Of a stretch of DNA of 64,000 nucleotides, positions 10,866 through 23,973 are shown piece after piece. Source of the stretch: Berberis thunbergii (Eukaryota; Streptophyta; Magnoliopsida; Ranunculales; Berberidaceae); NCBI GenBank assembly GCA_003290165.1, contig QNQO01005809.1:310001-374000 (forward strand), in the 5' to 3' direction. Under the pieces are notes generated by a model that was given only the letters and a program-made list of their open reading frames with translations, did not search any database and was not told where the DNA came from. Position 1 is the first letter of the stretch. Each line of letters opens with the position of its first letter. The position numbers and the translations under genes are program-made.

Positions 10866-13800
10866 TTAAACCCATTCCCCTTGAAAAGCGTAATTTATAC
10901 GCTCTCTAGATAAACATTTAGTAAATGAATTTGCTAAGTTATCTTTTGATTTCACAAATTCAATGGACATTATGTCATTAAATAGTAATTGCCGCACGGT
11001 ATGATGCATTTGTCGTATGTGTTGTGATCGACCGTTGTACATAAAATTGTAAGTTTTACATATAGATGCTTGATTATCATAATGAATGCATATGACTGGT
11101 ACTGGTTGTGGCCATAATGGAATGTCTTCTAAAAATTGACGAAGTCACTTTGTTTCTTCCCCATTCCTTTCTAAGGCTATGAACTCCGATTTCTTTTTAG
11201 ATCTAGCTATACATGTTTGTTTAGAAGATTTACAGGATACGACACCGCCTGCCATAGTAAACACATAACCATTTGTGAATTTTACTGATTCAAAATCATA
11301 AATCCAATTTGCATCATTGTATCCCTCTAGGACATTAGGATATCGACCATAGTGCAATGCATCTTGAAGTATTTTTCAAATACCCTAGAACCTTAAGCAA
11401 AGCATGTCAGTGAGCATTACTTGGTTTACAAGTATATCTGCTTAGTCTACTCACATCATAAGCTATATCGAGTCTCGTACAAGTTCATCAAATACATTAA
11501 ACTTCCAATAAGCGAGAATACTCAATGTGAAACACTTGGACTTATATGCTTATGTAGCACCTGGGATGGATGGAATGAATTAGTATATTTTTTTATTTTA
11601 TATTGTTTGAACTTGTCTATTACATTCTCAATGTAAAGTGATTGAGACAAAGCTAACCCATCAGGTGTTCGCAGTATTTTGATTTCCAAAATTACATTTA
11701 TTTCACCTAGATCTTTCATATCAAAATGTTTAGTGAGCATAATTTTGGTGGACTTAATAACTTGACTATTAGTCCCAAAGATAAGCATATTATCAACATA
11801 AAGACAAACTATCACATAGTCATTATTGATTTTCATATGTAGACACACTTGTCACACTCATTTATGTTGAATCCATTTTTCAACATGACTCCATCAAACT
11901 TCTCATGCCATTGTTTGGGAGCTTGATTTAGACCATATAAGGATCAAACAAGTTTACATACTTTGTTATCTTGTCATTTGTCTTGGAACCATTCTGGTTA
12001 ATCCATATATATTTTCTTATTTAATTCTTCATTCAAGAACACAGTTTTTACATCTATTTGGTGAATTTTCAAATTGTAAAGTGTTGCGATGGCAATTTAT
12101 CCTTATCACCGGAGAATAAGTATCAAAATAGTCGAAGTCTTTTTTCAATATACCCTTTAGCTACTAATTGAGCTTTGTATTTATCAATGGAACTGTCAAG
12201 TTTCATTTTACACTTGAAAATCCATTTGCACCCAATAAATTTATGTCAAGGAGGAAGATCAACCAATTCTCAAGTATGATTGTGCATAATGGATTCTATC
12301 TGACTGTTTATAGTTTCCTTCCAGAAAGAAACTTCAGGAGTAGACATTGCTTCTTTATAAGTTTGGGGCATTGTTTTTAACATATAAGTTAGAAAATCCG
12401 AACCAAATGTTTTGGACTTTCAAGCTCTCTTGCTATGTCTAAGAAAGTCATCATTTATATTTTCACTAGAATTGATATTTTGCTCACTCCCTTCATTTAA
12501 CACCTCATGTATACTTTTTGGAGCACTAGATGACTCAAAAGTCATACGTGTTGTTGATTCTATGTAACCCTTTCTATGAGAAAATACAGTCTTAAAAAAC
12601 ATTGAATCTCTAGACTCAAGGATAGTATTAACATGAATATCATTGATATCAAATTTAAACACCAAAAACCTATATGCATTGCTATTTTAAGCATTTCCCG
12701 AAAAATAATAATCAATAGTTTTTGCTCCTAGTTTGTTCCTTTTGTGTGATGGAACAAAAACTTTTGCAAAACACCCCCATACTTTATGTCTTTATAGGAT
12801 GGTCGTCTACCTTTCCATATCTCATATGGTAATTTCTCAAATTTCTTATGGGGCACTCGATTTAAAATACAATTTGCCATAGGGGAGTGTTTCACCCCAC
12901 AAGTTCTTAGGTAGACCGGAGTTGATAAGCATTGTATTAATCACGTCTTTCAATGTTCCATTTTTTCCTTTCAGCAACTACATTTGATTGTAGTGAGTTA
13001 AGAGTAGTAGTTTGGTGTATAATACAATTTTGTTCACAAATCTCTGCAAATATCATTGAGCTTGGATTAGGCGTGGATATGTGGGAAGACCGCATTGCTT
13101 GGAGAACCAAAATTCATGTAGCCAACCCCTAAAATATCGGGAATGGGCTTTGATGATGATGATGATGATCTCTACAAATGGAGATTCATACTCACCGCCT
13201 CTATCAGATCTCAATATTTTGATTTTTTTATTTAACTGATTTTCGACTTCAATTTTGTATTTTACAAACACATTGATTGCTTCATCTTTTCTATTTAATA
13301 AATACACATAACAATACCGTGAGCAATCATCGACAAATGTGATAAAATATTTCTTCCCACCTCGAGTAGGAATTGATTTGAAATCACATAAGTCGGTGTG
13401 TACTAAACCCAAATTCAGTGCTTATTTGTTCAGTAAATTTGTCTTCCACACAAACCTTGCATTTGTGTTGTGATTTATTATCAAATTTAGGGATTAATCT
13501 TAGACTAGCCAACTTATTCATTTTCTTAAAATTTACATGATCTAGTCTATCATGCCACAGTAAAGAAGACTCAAGCAAATAAGAATCAGATTTTGCATTA
13601 TTAATGACCATTACATTAGCCTTGAAAAGATCATCTGTAAAGTAACCACGTTCCACATATATTCCATTTTTGGATAGGACATTTTCCCTGACTCAAAAAC
13701 TATTTTAAAGTTAATTTCTACCAGAAGATAACCAGAGACTAAATTTTTCCTAATTGCTAGAACATGCATGACATCTTTCATCGTGATGTTTTTTCCTAAG

Positions 13801-14923
13801 GTATATTTTAATACCACAGTTCCCTTGCCTTCAATTGTCGAGACTGAATCATTTCCCATAAAGACCTTGTCATTGTTATTCAACTTCTCATAAGTTAAAA
13901 ACATAGTCTTATGGCTGCAGATATGGCAGGTGGCACCAGTGTCAAGCCACCATGTGTGAGGATGATTAACAAGGTTAACCTCAGATATATTGGCGGTAAT
14001 GTGTAACCTTTAAAAAATAGACAAGAGATTCTGATAAGTTTGCTCAAGAAGATTGTTTTTCGTTGTCTTCATCCTTGCGGTTCTACAATCCTTCGCAAGA
14101 TACCCCTTCTTGTCACAAACATAGCAAGAGCCCTTGAACCTTTTAAATTTTGCATGGCTTTGGAGGTTTACACTACTTCCCCAATTATTCAAGGAAAATT
14201 TCCTTTTGTGAGAGTTATTCAACTATTTTGAACTCTCAATAACATGCGCCTTTGTTTCAACTGGTGTGCGCTTGTTTGTTCCTTGATTGTCTTCCTCAAT
14301 TTTTTGGCGGATGATAAAGTCTTCAAGACTCATCTCCTTACGCTTGCGTTTCAGATAGTGCTTGAAATCTTTCCAATTGGGAGGGAGCTTCCCAATAATA
14401 GTAGCAACTTGAAAAGATTCGTTGATAACGTGGCCTTTAGCCTGCATTTCATGAATGAGAATTTGGATTTCTCAGATCTAAAGAATGACAGTTTTAGTAT
14501 CAGTCATTTTGTAATCCATAAACTTGTCGACGAAAAATTTCTTTAGCCCAGCATCCTCAGTTTTGTATTTCTTTTCCAATTCCCTCCACAGGTCCTTAGC
14601 GTTGTTTATAGTACTATAGACTTTGTACAAAACATAATCGAACAAATTAGCACGTAGTTTCGGCACAGGAGGTCAAAATGTATCCAAGCTTCATTTGCGA
14701 GGAACACTTCCTTGTGGCTCTCTTGGGTTTCTCCATCTTTTGGCTTCGGTTCATCCTCGATAATAAATTTTGTCAAACACAATGTTGTTAGGTAAAATAA
14801 CATCTTTCTCTGCCATGTTTTAAAATCAACTCCTTTGAATTTCTCTTGCATAGCATGAGCAATAACTTTAGTGACTCTAGATGTCACCCTAGCAATTAAA
14901 CTGGTTTCATTTTTATCTCCCAT
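10866..14923 (-). pseudogene. Copia-1 gag-pol polyprotein, dead
   Basis: Minus-strand gag-pol, broken by many stops and frameshifts. From 14923 down: gag (start MGDKNETSL), zinc knuckle CYVCDKKGYLAKDC near 14100-14130, GAG-pre-integrase (LLWHDRLDHVNFKKM near 13550), integrase core (HTDLCDF, then FVDDCSRYCYVYL and LRSDRGGEYE, about 13410-13170), and reverse transcriptase from about 12200. The RT catalytic box reads YVDN instead of YVDD near 11795. RNase H follows near 11350, and the C-terminus ends SFTKCLSRERI, then stop at 10866. Domain order PR-INT-RT-RH defines the Copia superfamily. The lost catalytic Asp and several in-frame stops show it is inactive. Confidence 0.92.
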
Positions 14924-15474
14924 ATTTCTGTTTGACACACATAAAACACAATTGATTTGTTCTTAGTAATAATACAAATAAATCTAATTCTGTCACAAAG
15001 AAAATTTAATTAGACTAAGTACTGTAAAAATAGTATCTTAATCAAAGTTCATTAATTTATAAACTCTATATCTAATTTGTAAAAATTATTGTAAAACCAA
15101 TAATATTGATAGAGTTCTAAAATATATAAACTCTAAAACTTACTGTACAAAACAATATGTTGGAATTAATTGTACAAATAAATTAAACAAATTTGCACAA
15201 ATAAAATTTTACTGTTTAGTACAGTAGATGATATAGACTCGAAGTCTGTTAGCCAATACGTTTTTTTACCAAGGTGAGTATTTTGGATTTGACTAAAGTT
15301 TTAATGCTTTGGATATGTATAGCTACGTATAGTGTACAACATAGACTCAAAGTCTAAAAACCAAACATGTATTGACCAAAATTCTAGACTTTGGATTTGA
15401 CCAGAGTTTTTTGTACTCTGGATATGTTTAGCTAGAGTTCGATGAAAGTATGAAACTGATACAACTTATATTAT
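14924..15474. other. Copia-1 5' leader with decayed primer-binding site
   Basis: Non-coding leader between the LTR and gag. Near 15455-15466 'actgatacaact' resembles the complement of a tRNA-iMet primer-binding site (usually CTCTGATACCACT), with a few mismatches. Two ~100-bp stretches (about 15230-15330 and 15340-15440) are imperfect tandem copies: both contain 'atagactc.aagtct' and 'ggatatgt.tagcta'. Confidence 0.6.
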
Positions 15475-15953
15475 TGTCTTAAGATTGTTTGAAACATTGT
15501 GTAACAGTGAGGGGATAGGATAATCTGAGGCTTGCTTAATGCAATGTCTTTTAGACAATATTCGACCCGTCTCAGTGCAACGTTGATGGTCGTTAGTTAG
15601 TCTCCCAAGATACAACAAATTCGTCTTTGTTCCTAATGCACTTTAGGACAAAAACCCAGGCGAATAGAAATAAGAATTGACTTTGAGATGAACAAGAAAG
15701 AACCTGTTTGATTTGAATGTAAACTTTTTTATGTGTGCTAGGTTGTTGTAGTAATGATGAATTGTTAATATTTTGGATATCTCAAATGGCCAATTTGAGA
15801 TTCTACTTAAGCTAATGAAACACTACGTACCTGTTCCTAAAAGACATAATTGAATCAACACATCTGTAGGTCTAAAGACTTACATAAAGAACCTTATGTA
15901 GTGAGTTTAACGTACGATTTACTCATTCAATAAATATGGAAATACAACTACCA
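15475..15953 (-). repeat. Copia-1 5' LTR (right copy)
   Basis: About 479 bp, the partner of 9818-10294. It begins TGTCTTAAGATTG and ends AACTACCA on the plus strand, next to the primer-binding-site remnant. The two LTRs differ at many positions, so this is an old insertion. Confidence 0.75.
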
Positions 15954-17328
15954 TCACCACCCCAAAATAAAACAACTTTACCTTGTTATTTGTCTTGGAG
16001 ACAAGATACCCAAAGGTTGAGATTTAATTTCTTCTATCTGATGAAAGCGTAAGGGTTTATCACTCAAAAGTACTCTTAATTTGTCAGTAAAAATAACTAT
16101 GATTTTCTTTTATGAAATGAATTATTTTACTAGTTTGTGTATGAAAATTACAATAAATTGAAGTTTTGATGCTTAAGCACTGATAAATGAATCAAGTAGA
16201 TAAAACAAACAATATTATAGAACAAAAGTTTGATAAGGATTGAGTGAGTAAGCATAATAATTGGGATAGAAAAAATCCAAAAGTTTGTCTTGTATGCCAA
16301 AAAAATGGAGGGGAGAAAAAGGAAGGAGAAGAGCCGATCTACTAGACCTCCCTCGGCTTCATCAAGTTCCATATGCGATTTAAGGACCTCTAACCCTTAT
16401 TTTAGACAAATCGAAATTCTTTTTGCAAAGAGTAACACAATAAGTGCAAGTGCTAAAAATTGCACTAGTCGCTATCTCTCAAAACTAAATGAGTTTCCGT
16501 CTACTCTAAAAGCTACAGCTGTAGGGAAAATCTGCTATAATCACGCAACTTTTGAGGGTGTTGTATTTTTCACACCAGTGAGGCTAGGGAACGCAACCAG
16601 ATTTTATAACCAGGATGATGTGACATCGTTAGACGAGGTTTTTTACAACTTTGAGATACACATAAACACTTTGGAGATTTCATCATTCTTTCAAGATCAC
16701 GCCACATCACCATGATTACAAAACCTGGTTACAAAAACATGATTTCCTAGCATTTTCATTTTCACACAAGAAAACTCAATCTTTAATTGCCAGAGCCATG
16801 GGATAGGGGATGTGCTTAGTCAAATATCAGTCTTCTTCCAATGTTCAACTTAACATAAACAAGCAAAAGGGATTGAAACTCAAACAATTATATTGAACTC
16901 TAAAAGTAGAACAAAAAAGTTGGAGTAGAAACAAAGTATTACAACCAAGTCCCAATCATAAGAAAAATAAAAAGTTATAGTAAGACTAGTATTTCAAATC
17001 ATAGTGTGGAAAAGCAGTGTTAAAGCTTGAAGAGTTCAAAAAAAACTATTAGGAAGTAAAGGGTCCAAGAGCACAATAAAATATGTAGATTTTATCTTTG
17101 TCAAAATGAAATATCAAGCAAAACTTTAAATATTAAGAATTCGGGGATGCATCACAAAGTCCTTCAATCTATGTTTAAATAGATGGACAACAAAGAAAAA
17201 GATGTTGAACTATACTTGGCATCATCATCTTGTAGGCAAACTTTGCTCTACTACTGGTGAAGATTTTGACTTGGTAAGAATTTTAAGTATATATGATCAA
17301 ATGTTGAAAGAGTGAAAAACCGTTGTAG

Positions 17329-17331
<3 letters not shown>
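15954..17331. other. unassigned; one unsupported open frame
   Basis: A 141-codon open frame on the plus strand (16290-16715) has a basic N-terminus (MYAKKMEGRKRKEKSR) and no motif I recognise. Its base composition is like its surroundings and it shows no introns or promoter, so I do not call it a gene. The rest is AT-rich with no paired repeat seen. Confidence 0.3.

Positions 17332-17374
<43 letters not shown>
17332..17374. repeat. (TA)n microsatellite
   Basis: About 21 uninterrupted TA units, ending just before 'ttaaattg'. Confidence 0.95.
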
Positions 17375-17378
<4 letters not shown>

Positions 17379-18968
17379 TTGTATAACAATTTTGTTTGTG
17401 TGCATATGCTAAGTTTTCATGTTATGTGGTTGATGCGGATTTAACTAACCTAAATTAATAGGTTAATTTAACCCACTTGTAATAACCGCAAGTGCACGGT
17501 GCCTAACTAGTAGACAACGGCAAGTACGGGTCGATCCCACGAAGAAGGTGGATGCAATTGAATTTTAGAATTTAATTAAACTAATTTATAGGAAATGGGG
17601 TTACAACATTTTTAAATCTAAACTAAAAATAAATTAAAATAAGAAAATAAAAGATAGATGAGATGAATTTTTGTGGGCTTGGACTCGCCAATGAATTAGC
17701 AAAATTATTTAAATCTAAATTATTGAATTTAAAAATGAGAAGCGTTAGGGATGAGAATCCCTTGCTTACACCGAATATGTGATCGTTAAAATCCAATTAA
17801 ACTTATACCATGTTTCTATCAAACATTAACAAATTATTTCAAGCAAATACGCTCTTACAAAGTATTAAGTGTCTTTTTAGGGCACACTTAATCAAAGCTT
17901 AAGCTTAATATTTTAGCACATGCTTTGAATATTGATAAAGGGTAATTCTAACTACCAAACATATCAAGTTTAATTTCTCGAATATGCAAGGTGAAAGCAA
18001 ATTATAAAAAATTCAGAAATAACTTGTAATTAACAATTAAGCACACAATTCAGTAAAATAAATCAAAATAACTTATACAACCCATTTAGTTTATCACAAG
18101 CTCGATGTGGTGGCACTCAGCAGATCAGCAGGTGGTTGTGCACGAATCCCGAGGAAATGGTCCCCAAACGCTCTGTGGTGGCACAGAGCAAAACAAGGGG
18201 TGGAAATAGTCGAATAACCGAATTTGACTCTTTCTCCCGCCCTGCTACAATACCCGCGCGCTCTGGTCGTCTTCTCCAGCGCGACAGCGGCTCTCGCGGT
18301 GATTTTCTTCGCTCCTCGCGACCGTCCTCGAATCCAAATTGCTTCCAGAACCTGCAGAAGACGAACAAAGGTGAGGAAACACCAAATAAAACAGAAAAAA
18401 AAACAAAGAGAAATCGGGAAGAATACTCCCCTGTCTTCGCTGTCGCGATGGTCTGTGCCGCCGGCTGAAGCGTCGCTTGCGACAATGGCCGTGAGAGAGG
18501 GATGCGAGAAGGAGCTCTAGATGAAGAGAGGCCGAGAGAGGAGGAGAACAGGCTCTGTCGCGAGGCAAAACAGAGTCGCGGTGCAGCTCTGTTTCGCGGC
18601 GTGGTTGCGGTGGTTCTGTCGCGACTTTTTGTGGTCTGATGTGGTGGTGGGACTCGTGCGGAGATGGTGGCGGTTGTGTGGACAGGGGAGAGGAGCAGAG
18701 AGTAGTGGTGGAGTGAAAATTGGATGTGAAACAGGGTTGTCACACCCCTGTTTCACGGTGGTGACGGTGGCGGTTGCGGAGCTCGGTGGTGGCGATGGCG
18801 AGGTGACTGTGTGCTGAGTGAGTGAAGTGAGTGAGAGATGGATGATTGGTGAGGGTGATTGTGAATCACCTTTGAGAGAGGAGCTCCTTTGAGGAAATCT
18901 CCATTGAGGGAGAGGTTTTGATTTCTAATTATCTTCTCTTCCTCCCATCTTTCTCACCCTATTATCCT

Positions 18969-18978
18969 CTATTTATAG
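18969..18978 (-). promoter_or_regulatory. LARD LTR TATA box, left copy
   Basis: On the minus strand this reads CTATAAATAG. It divides the putative U3 (with the minisatellite) from the R/U5 part. The same box occurs at 25541-25550, where it would drive the element. Confidence 0.65.
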
Positions 18979-19035
18979 AAAATAGCCAAGATGAATAGGG
19001 ATGAGATTAGGGGAAGATTCATCAATGAGGGTAGG

Positions 19036-19245
19036 ATTGGGCTTGGCATTGGGTTTGGGTTTAGGTTATGGATTAGGTTATGGATGGGGTTTAGGTTATG
19101 AATTAGGTTTCGGGTTTAGGTTTGTGGGTTTTAGGTTATGAACTAGGTGTTGGGTGTAGGTTTGTGGATTTTAGGTTAAGAACTAGGTGTTGGGTTTAGG
19201 TTTGTGGATTTTAGGTTATGAGCTAGGTGTTGGGTTTAGGTTTGT
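19036..19245. repeat. telomere-like 40-bp minisatellite, left LTR
   Basis: The region consists of GGTTTAGG- and TTTAGGTTATG-type words. It resolves into a 40-bp unit (ATTTTAGGTTATGAACTAGG then TGTTGGGTTTAGGTTTG) repeated three times after irregular copies. The right LTR has only two full units, so the array has changed length since insertion. It lies upstream of the TATA box in transcriptional sense. Confidence 0.85.
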
Positions 19246-19431
19246 GACTTGTTTTATACCACCATTGAAATCGACTAATTGTCGTTTGTGACTGCTTTAA
19301 TATGGATTCATCGTTTACGCTCAAATTCCTGCAAAGACATGAAAACGAAATAATTACTATAAAATATAATAATCGAAACACTAACATGTATAAATTAAGG
19401 GATATATTATGTAATAATTATGTGAATATCA

Positions 19432-21421
19432 AATACCCCTAAACCTATATTTTGCTAGTCCTCGAGCAAAACAATAAAAAGAAATCATAACTCACTTTCG
19501 CAGGAATCATCGGTTGCACTTACCTTAAACGTGCAACAAGGCTTTAAACCCCTAGATTACCTCTAGTGGACGAGTTATAGTCTCGTGAGGGTTTCCAGAA
19601 ATGTTACCCACAAACATTACTGACTCAATCAAAACTTGGTCAAACAATGTTCATTTTAAAACTTCAAGAAATGCAGGAAACCAACAGTGTCATTTTAGTG
19701 TATCAACAAATCTCCAAATAATTTAATATTCTCCAAAGGTTAGAAAAAATTCATAATCATCCTCAACTCAATGTGTGTGTGTGGATAGCACTGTCAACAT
19801 AACTTTTCATTTCAGAGTAAAACAATGACTAAATCTTCTGTAGAAAGTTTGTTTTGACTTCAAACCTCTCATGTCACTCACAATAAAGCACTCAGAGATT
19901 TGGTATTTCACTCAGTTTATATGTGAGGAAAAGAGTAAATAATGAAAAACAATCATCTCACATATAGTAATATGAAGAACGGACTTTTCAAGAATGGAAT
20001 GAACATGATCTCATGGACAGGAATATCAATTACTTTTGGGAATGTTGAATCAAACACCATAGGTCTTGGTTATTAAATCTCCACATCTACATAACCAACC
20101 TTTACCTAAGATCAACTAGGACTTTGTTGGGTTGTAATGGGGGGGCTTGGTTAATAGTTAATAAGGAATGTCAAAGGATTCTAACAAAAATTTCTAGGAA
20201 TGTATACACTCATTATACGAACAATTAGGGCTGTCAAGAATAAATCAATGTTGCGCACCATCAATTTTTTTTTTCTTCATTTTCACATCTTTATCCTAAT
20301 TGAAGAATCTTTTTTTTTCTATTTTTCTTTTCTTCAACCTTTTTTTTTCTTTCATAGAGGATTTATGAAATATCTCATATTTTGCTCTTTCATGCCCTTT
20401 TTACACCAAGTATATTCATCCGTACACATTCCCAGAAAAATTGGGTAAAGGTTAATGGGTTAACAAATAAAAGTTAATCTAAGGCTCAAAATGCTACAAA
20501 AAAGGTTAATGTTATGGGTAAGTTAAAAGTTAGTTAATGGTCTAATGAAAAAAATGCCTAGATCATTTCCTAAGTTCGGGTCAGTATTATGACATCTCAA
20601 TTGAATAAGCCAAGAAGTTCTAGTGTAATAATTCAATTTTTATGTCATTCCCAAAGCAATTGATCAAAAGAATGAAAATAATGAGATCATCAACGAGATA
20701 ATGTAGACTAAAGAAAAATCAGAGTTTATGTATAACCCTCAAAAAAATAGAAATGTTCAAAGCTTTCAGGGTTTGCTCTCCACTATTATTCTAAGGTTTT
20801 CTAGTATATATTTCACTCATCAACTTCAAGTTATGCTAACATGGCTCATGGTGCAAAGATAATCGAGTTGAAAAATCTTATTAACCAGATCTAGCTTAAG
20901 GATCATACTAAACTTTCGGTCTTTATCAATATACCAATATGTCAAGTTGGCTTGCATTTTCTTGAGCATAAAACATTTAAAATCCATTTTCACAAAAGAC
21001 CAAATTGTTTTGAAATTTTTTTTTTTTTAAGAATAAGAAAAGAAAACAATACAAAAAAACGAAAAATTCACCTACAAAAAAAAAATGAAATATTCACTGA
21101 CTCATGAACCCTACCCCCAAACCTAATCCAAACATTGTCCTCAATGTTTAACAAATAATTCAGACAAATGAATGAAGTACATGAGAGGAGGTTAGAACAG
21201 TATTACCGCGGTGAAGATTTTACCAATTTCCAGGAAGACATCCATCAGTGAGGCTCATAAACATAAGAATCATGGAGTTTTCATTAGAAATCGATAAAAT
21301 GCAGACTCGACACTAACAAAGAAAACTAAAAAGAAAAAGCAAGTTGGAAGTCAAAACTGTTATGGAGCTAACGAGTATGAGTGAAACACAACTAAATAGG
21401 GTACTCGAAAATCAATCCAGA
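19432..21421. other. LARD internal non-coding 3' part
   Basis: Two kilobases of element interior with no coding signal. It starts with the polypurine tract complement and contains T-rich runs (20260-20350) and A-rich runs (21015-21090). No second element with its own duplication was found inside. Confidence 0.5.
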
Positions 21422-22680
21422 CTAACAGCAAAAACACACAACTAAAGCTAGGATGCCTCCTAGGAGCGCTTGGTTTACCGTCATCAGCCCGACAAATATT
21501 CTTCCTAAAAAGTGGTGTATCAAATAGTGGAGAGGAAGACCATGGTCGTATATCAACAACCTGAACAGTTGAGGATCAGTCCACCAAAATATAGCAATCA
21601 CATGGGGCACCAAATACACTAGGACATTCCAAAAGTGACCAGTAGTCATACACAACAGATGATCCTTGCGTGCTCCAAAAAGGGAACATCCTATGTCTGG
21701 TTCCAAATCGGATGATTGGATAATTTGCACAACAGGATGGTGAAAACTGAAATCCTCACTACAACACAAGGGATCGGTGAAAGTAGCCTTAATAAATGGG
21801 AATGTGATGCAAGTAGATGAGACGATGGATATATCAGGTGGTACAGGCTCATCACATGAATCATATAGAGATATTGGTCTAGACAACTCATCACCTAAAA
21901 ATGCATACCTGAGGGTGTCAGGTAATTGTTTAAGATCAAGCTCAGGTGGCTCAACTGATGGGGCTAGTTTTGACTCACTGAGTGGAAGAGGCTTCACTTT
22001 AGACTTCCATTTATAACTAGGATCCACAATAGGAACTGAGTCAAGCAAATCATTGACTTCCCTAATGGAATCATCAACATCAAAGTCTAAACTAAATTGA
22101 GTCAAACAAGCCTCTAAACAGTCAAGGGGAGACTCTAAAAATGTTCACAATTTGATTCGATGCATGAGTCACTAGGGAGGCATGAGTCAACACAGGAAGG
22201 AGATGTCTGTAGTGTCTCAGAATCGACAGGTTCATCAATAAATGAATCACTAGGGAATTTTTCTGACTCTATCTCAGGAAGTGACTCAACTATCTGATTC
22301 ACAATCATCTCAAGTTTTCGGATAGCTTGAGAATTTTGTTGAAAAATAGTTGTCAATTCTGTGATATCATGAGAATTTTGCACAAGTATTTCTTCTTTTC
22401 GCTCTATAAAAATTTTCATGATATCCTCTAACTCATTATCAGGAATGAAAGCTTGAGGAGTCTGAGGAGTGTCTAGAGGGCCTTCATGGTACTGACCATG
22501 AACCCATGATAAGTCAAAATGATAAGCTAGACCTGGGTAATAATCTAAATATGGATCATACTCAGGTCGTCGCATGTCATAAAATGAATTGACTTGCTCG
22601 TAAAAATAGGCTGGATAATCCCTTGTGTTCATTTTTTTTGAAAGCACTAACTCCAAAAATATACACAGGCTCACATGCAA
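21422..22680 (-). pseudogene. LARD residual ORF with Gypsy polyprotein motif
   Basis: Two adjoining minus-strand frames (22680-22135 and 22135-21422) look like one ~400-residue protein split by a single frameshift near 22135. The upstream frame ends CIESNCEH and the downstream frame continues FLESPLDCLEACLTQF. The N-terminal half has MNTRDYPAYFYEQ and is tyrosine- and acid-rich. The middle carries VEPPELDLKQLPDTLRYAFLG, like the PPxLELKPLPxHLKYAFLG segment of Gypsy polyproteins upstream of RT. The end is hydrophobic and unrecognised. No protease, RT or integrase motif follows. The function is unknown; it may be a gag-pol remnant kept in a non-autonomous family. Confidence 0.65.
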
Positions 22681-23955
22681 TCAACAACCAATAAATGCAC
22701 AAGAAACATGCCTCCCTAAGCAATCAACGTTTTTAAGATCAATTATCTTTTTATCTTTGGGGGACAATTATTTCTTATGTAATCTTTATGACACAGCAAT
22801 GGGTGCTACAAGTTGATCCTAAGAGTGTACACTTTACACCGCAAAGTTCAAAATCAGTAGGCTAGAGTTTTGTTTCAAAGAAACCGGATTATCGCACAAG
22901 AGAAGGAGGTCACAATGGTCCAATTAAGTACTTCCTTGTGCTACCGCTCTGTAAGCCAATAGATGTGAGAACAATGTGATGTTAAATGCACACTTGAGGC
23001 TTGTGTTCCTAACCAAAAACTGTTGGTTACACCAATTCTTCTTGTGGATCGTAGCTTACTAATGACTCGGCGTACCGGGTAAATTACCCTTGTGGCAGTG
23101 GCCTCTCAGAGTTCATTGAATGATTAAACCCATCGTCACTTTTAGCTTGGGTCAACACAAAAATTATTGGATTCACCTTGGTCTTGGTTGTCTTATGAAC
23201 ACCGTACCTAAAAAATGATCTATCTAACTTGCTAATTGATTTTAATTATGCTAGGATATTGGTTGCACATAGCTGGAGTGATGAGGTGGGGATATCAAGT
23301 CCCACCAGTTTCTATTTATAAGCTGGGTCTGCTTATTATGAATTACTAAAGTTTAGCATCCACAATTATAGAAATTAAACAATCAATGACACAATTTCAA
23401 ACAATTACACCAAGCACCCTGGTCGCTAATACATTGTGTGTGATAGAAATACTTACAGTGTGCGCATTCCAATCTGCACAAAAAGTTAGCACAATTCAAA
23501 AAAAGTCCGACTTCTGTTTATCTGTTTCAATCGGCACACAAGCATATGCAATCAAATTACTGGTCTTGGTCTTAGAAGTCGGATTTCTAAATCATAAAAA
23601 TTATTGGGTAACAATTAGAGTTGTTTCCCTATAATTTCTTTTGACTTAGATAATTTTAGGTTTTTTTTTTTTACTTAAACAAAATGAAAAACAGTAAAAT
23701 TTAAAAATTATTACACCACACACTCGTAGAACAAGGTGAAAATAAAATTAAAACTCTCCTCACAAAATAAAAAAATTAAAATTTGCTTGATGTTTTGCAG
23801 GACGTCCAATATACTCGAGAAGCGTGTAATCTGCAAAATCAAACACAAAATGAGTGTAAAAAGAACAATTTTTTTTTTATTTATTTATTTTTTTTTTTGA
23901 ATTTTTTTTAATAATTAGTGAAAATAAATCTTAAATTCAATTACACCGCAATCCT
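22681..23955. other. LARD 5' leader, non-coding
   Basis: Sequence between the primer-binding site and the residual ORF. No conserved motif is recognised; T-rich runs lie at about 23870-23910. A short plus-strand frame at 23386-23634 has no support. Confidence 0.4.
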
Positions 23956-23973
23956 TCCCCGGCAACGGCGCCA
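23956..23973 (-). promoter_or_regulatory. LARD primer-binding site
   Basis: The reverse complement reads TGGCGCCGTTGCCGGGGA, a well-known plant Gypsy primer-binding site. It lies six bases from the LTR start at 23980 and fixes the element on the minus strand. Confidence 0.93.

Larger units (their letters stand above)
17431..19431 (-). repeat. LARD 3' LTR (left copy)
   Basis: 2001 bp. An AT-rich outer part is followed by a strikingly GC-rich core (about 18110-18830) with overlapping open frames on both strands, a minus-strand TATA box (18969-18978) and a telomere-like minisatellite (19036-19245). The right copy is nearly identical, so I treat the open frames in the core as LTR sequence, not genes. 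Confidence 0.93.

Noticed and set aside
16290..16715. A 141-codon plus-strand open frame.
   Set aside because: No recognisable motif, no introns or promoter, and composition like its surroundings.
18117..18817. Several 80-208-codon open frames on both strands in the GC-rich block, and again at 24668-25379.
   Set aside because: They lie in the core of the two LTRs of one retroelement, overlap on both strands, and long frames are expected by chance in GC-rich DNA. The corresponding frames differ between LTRs.
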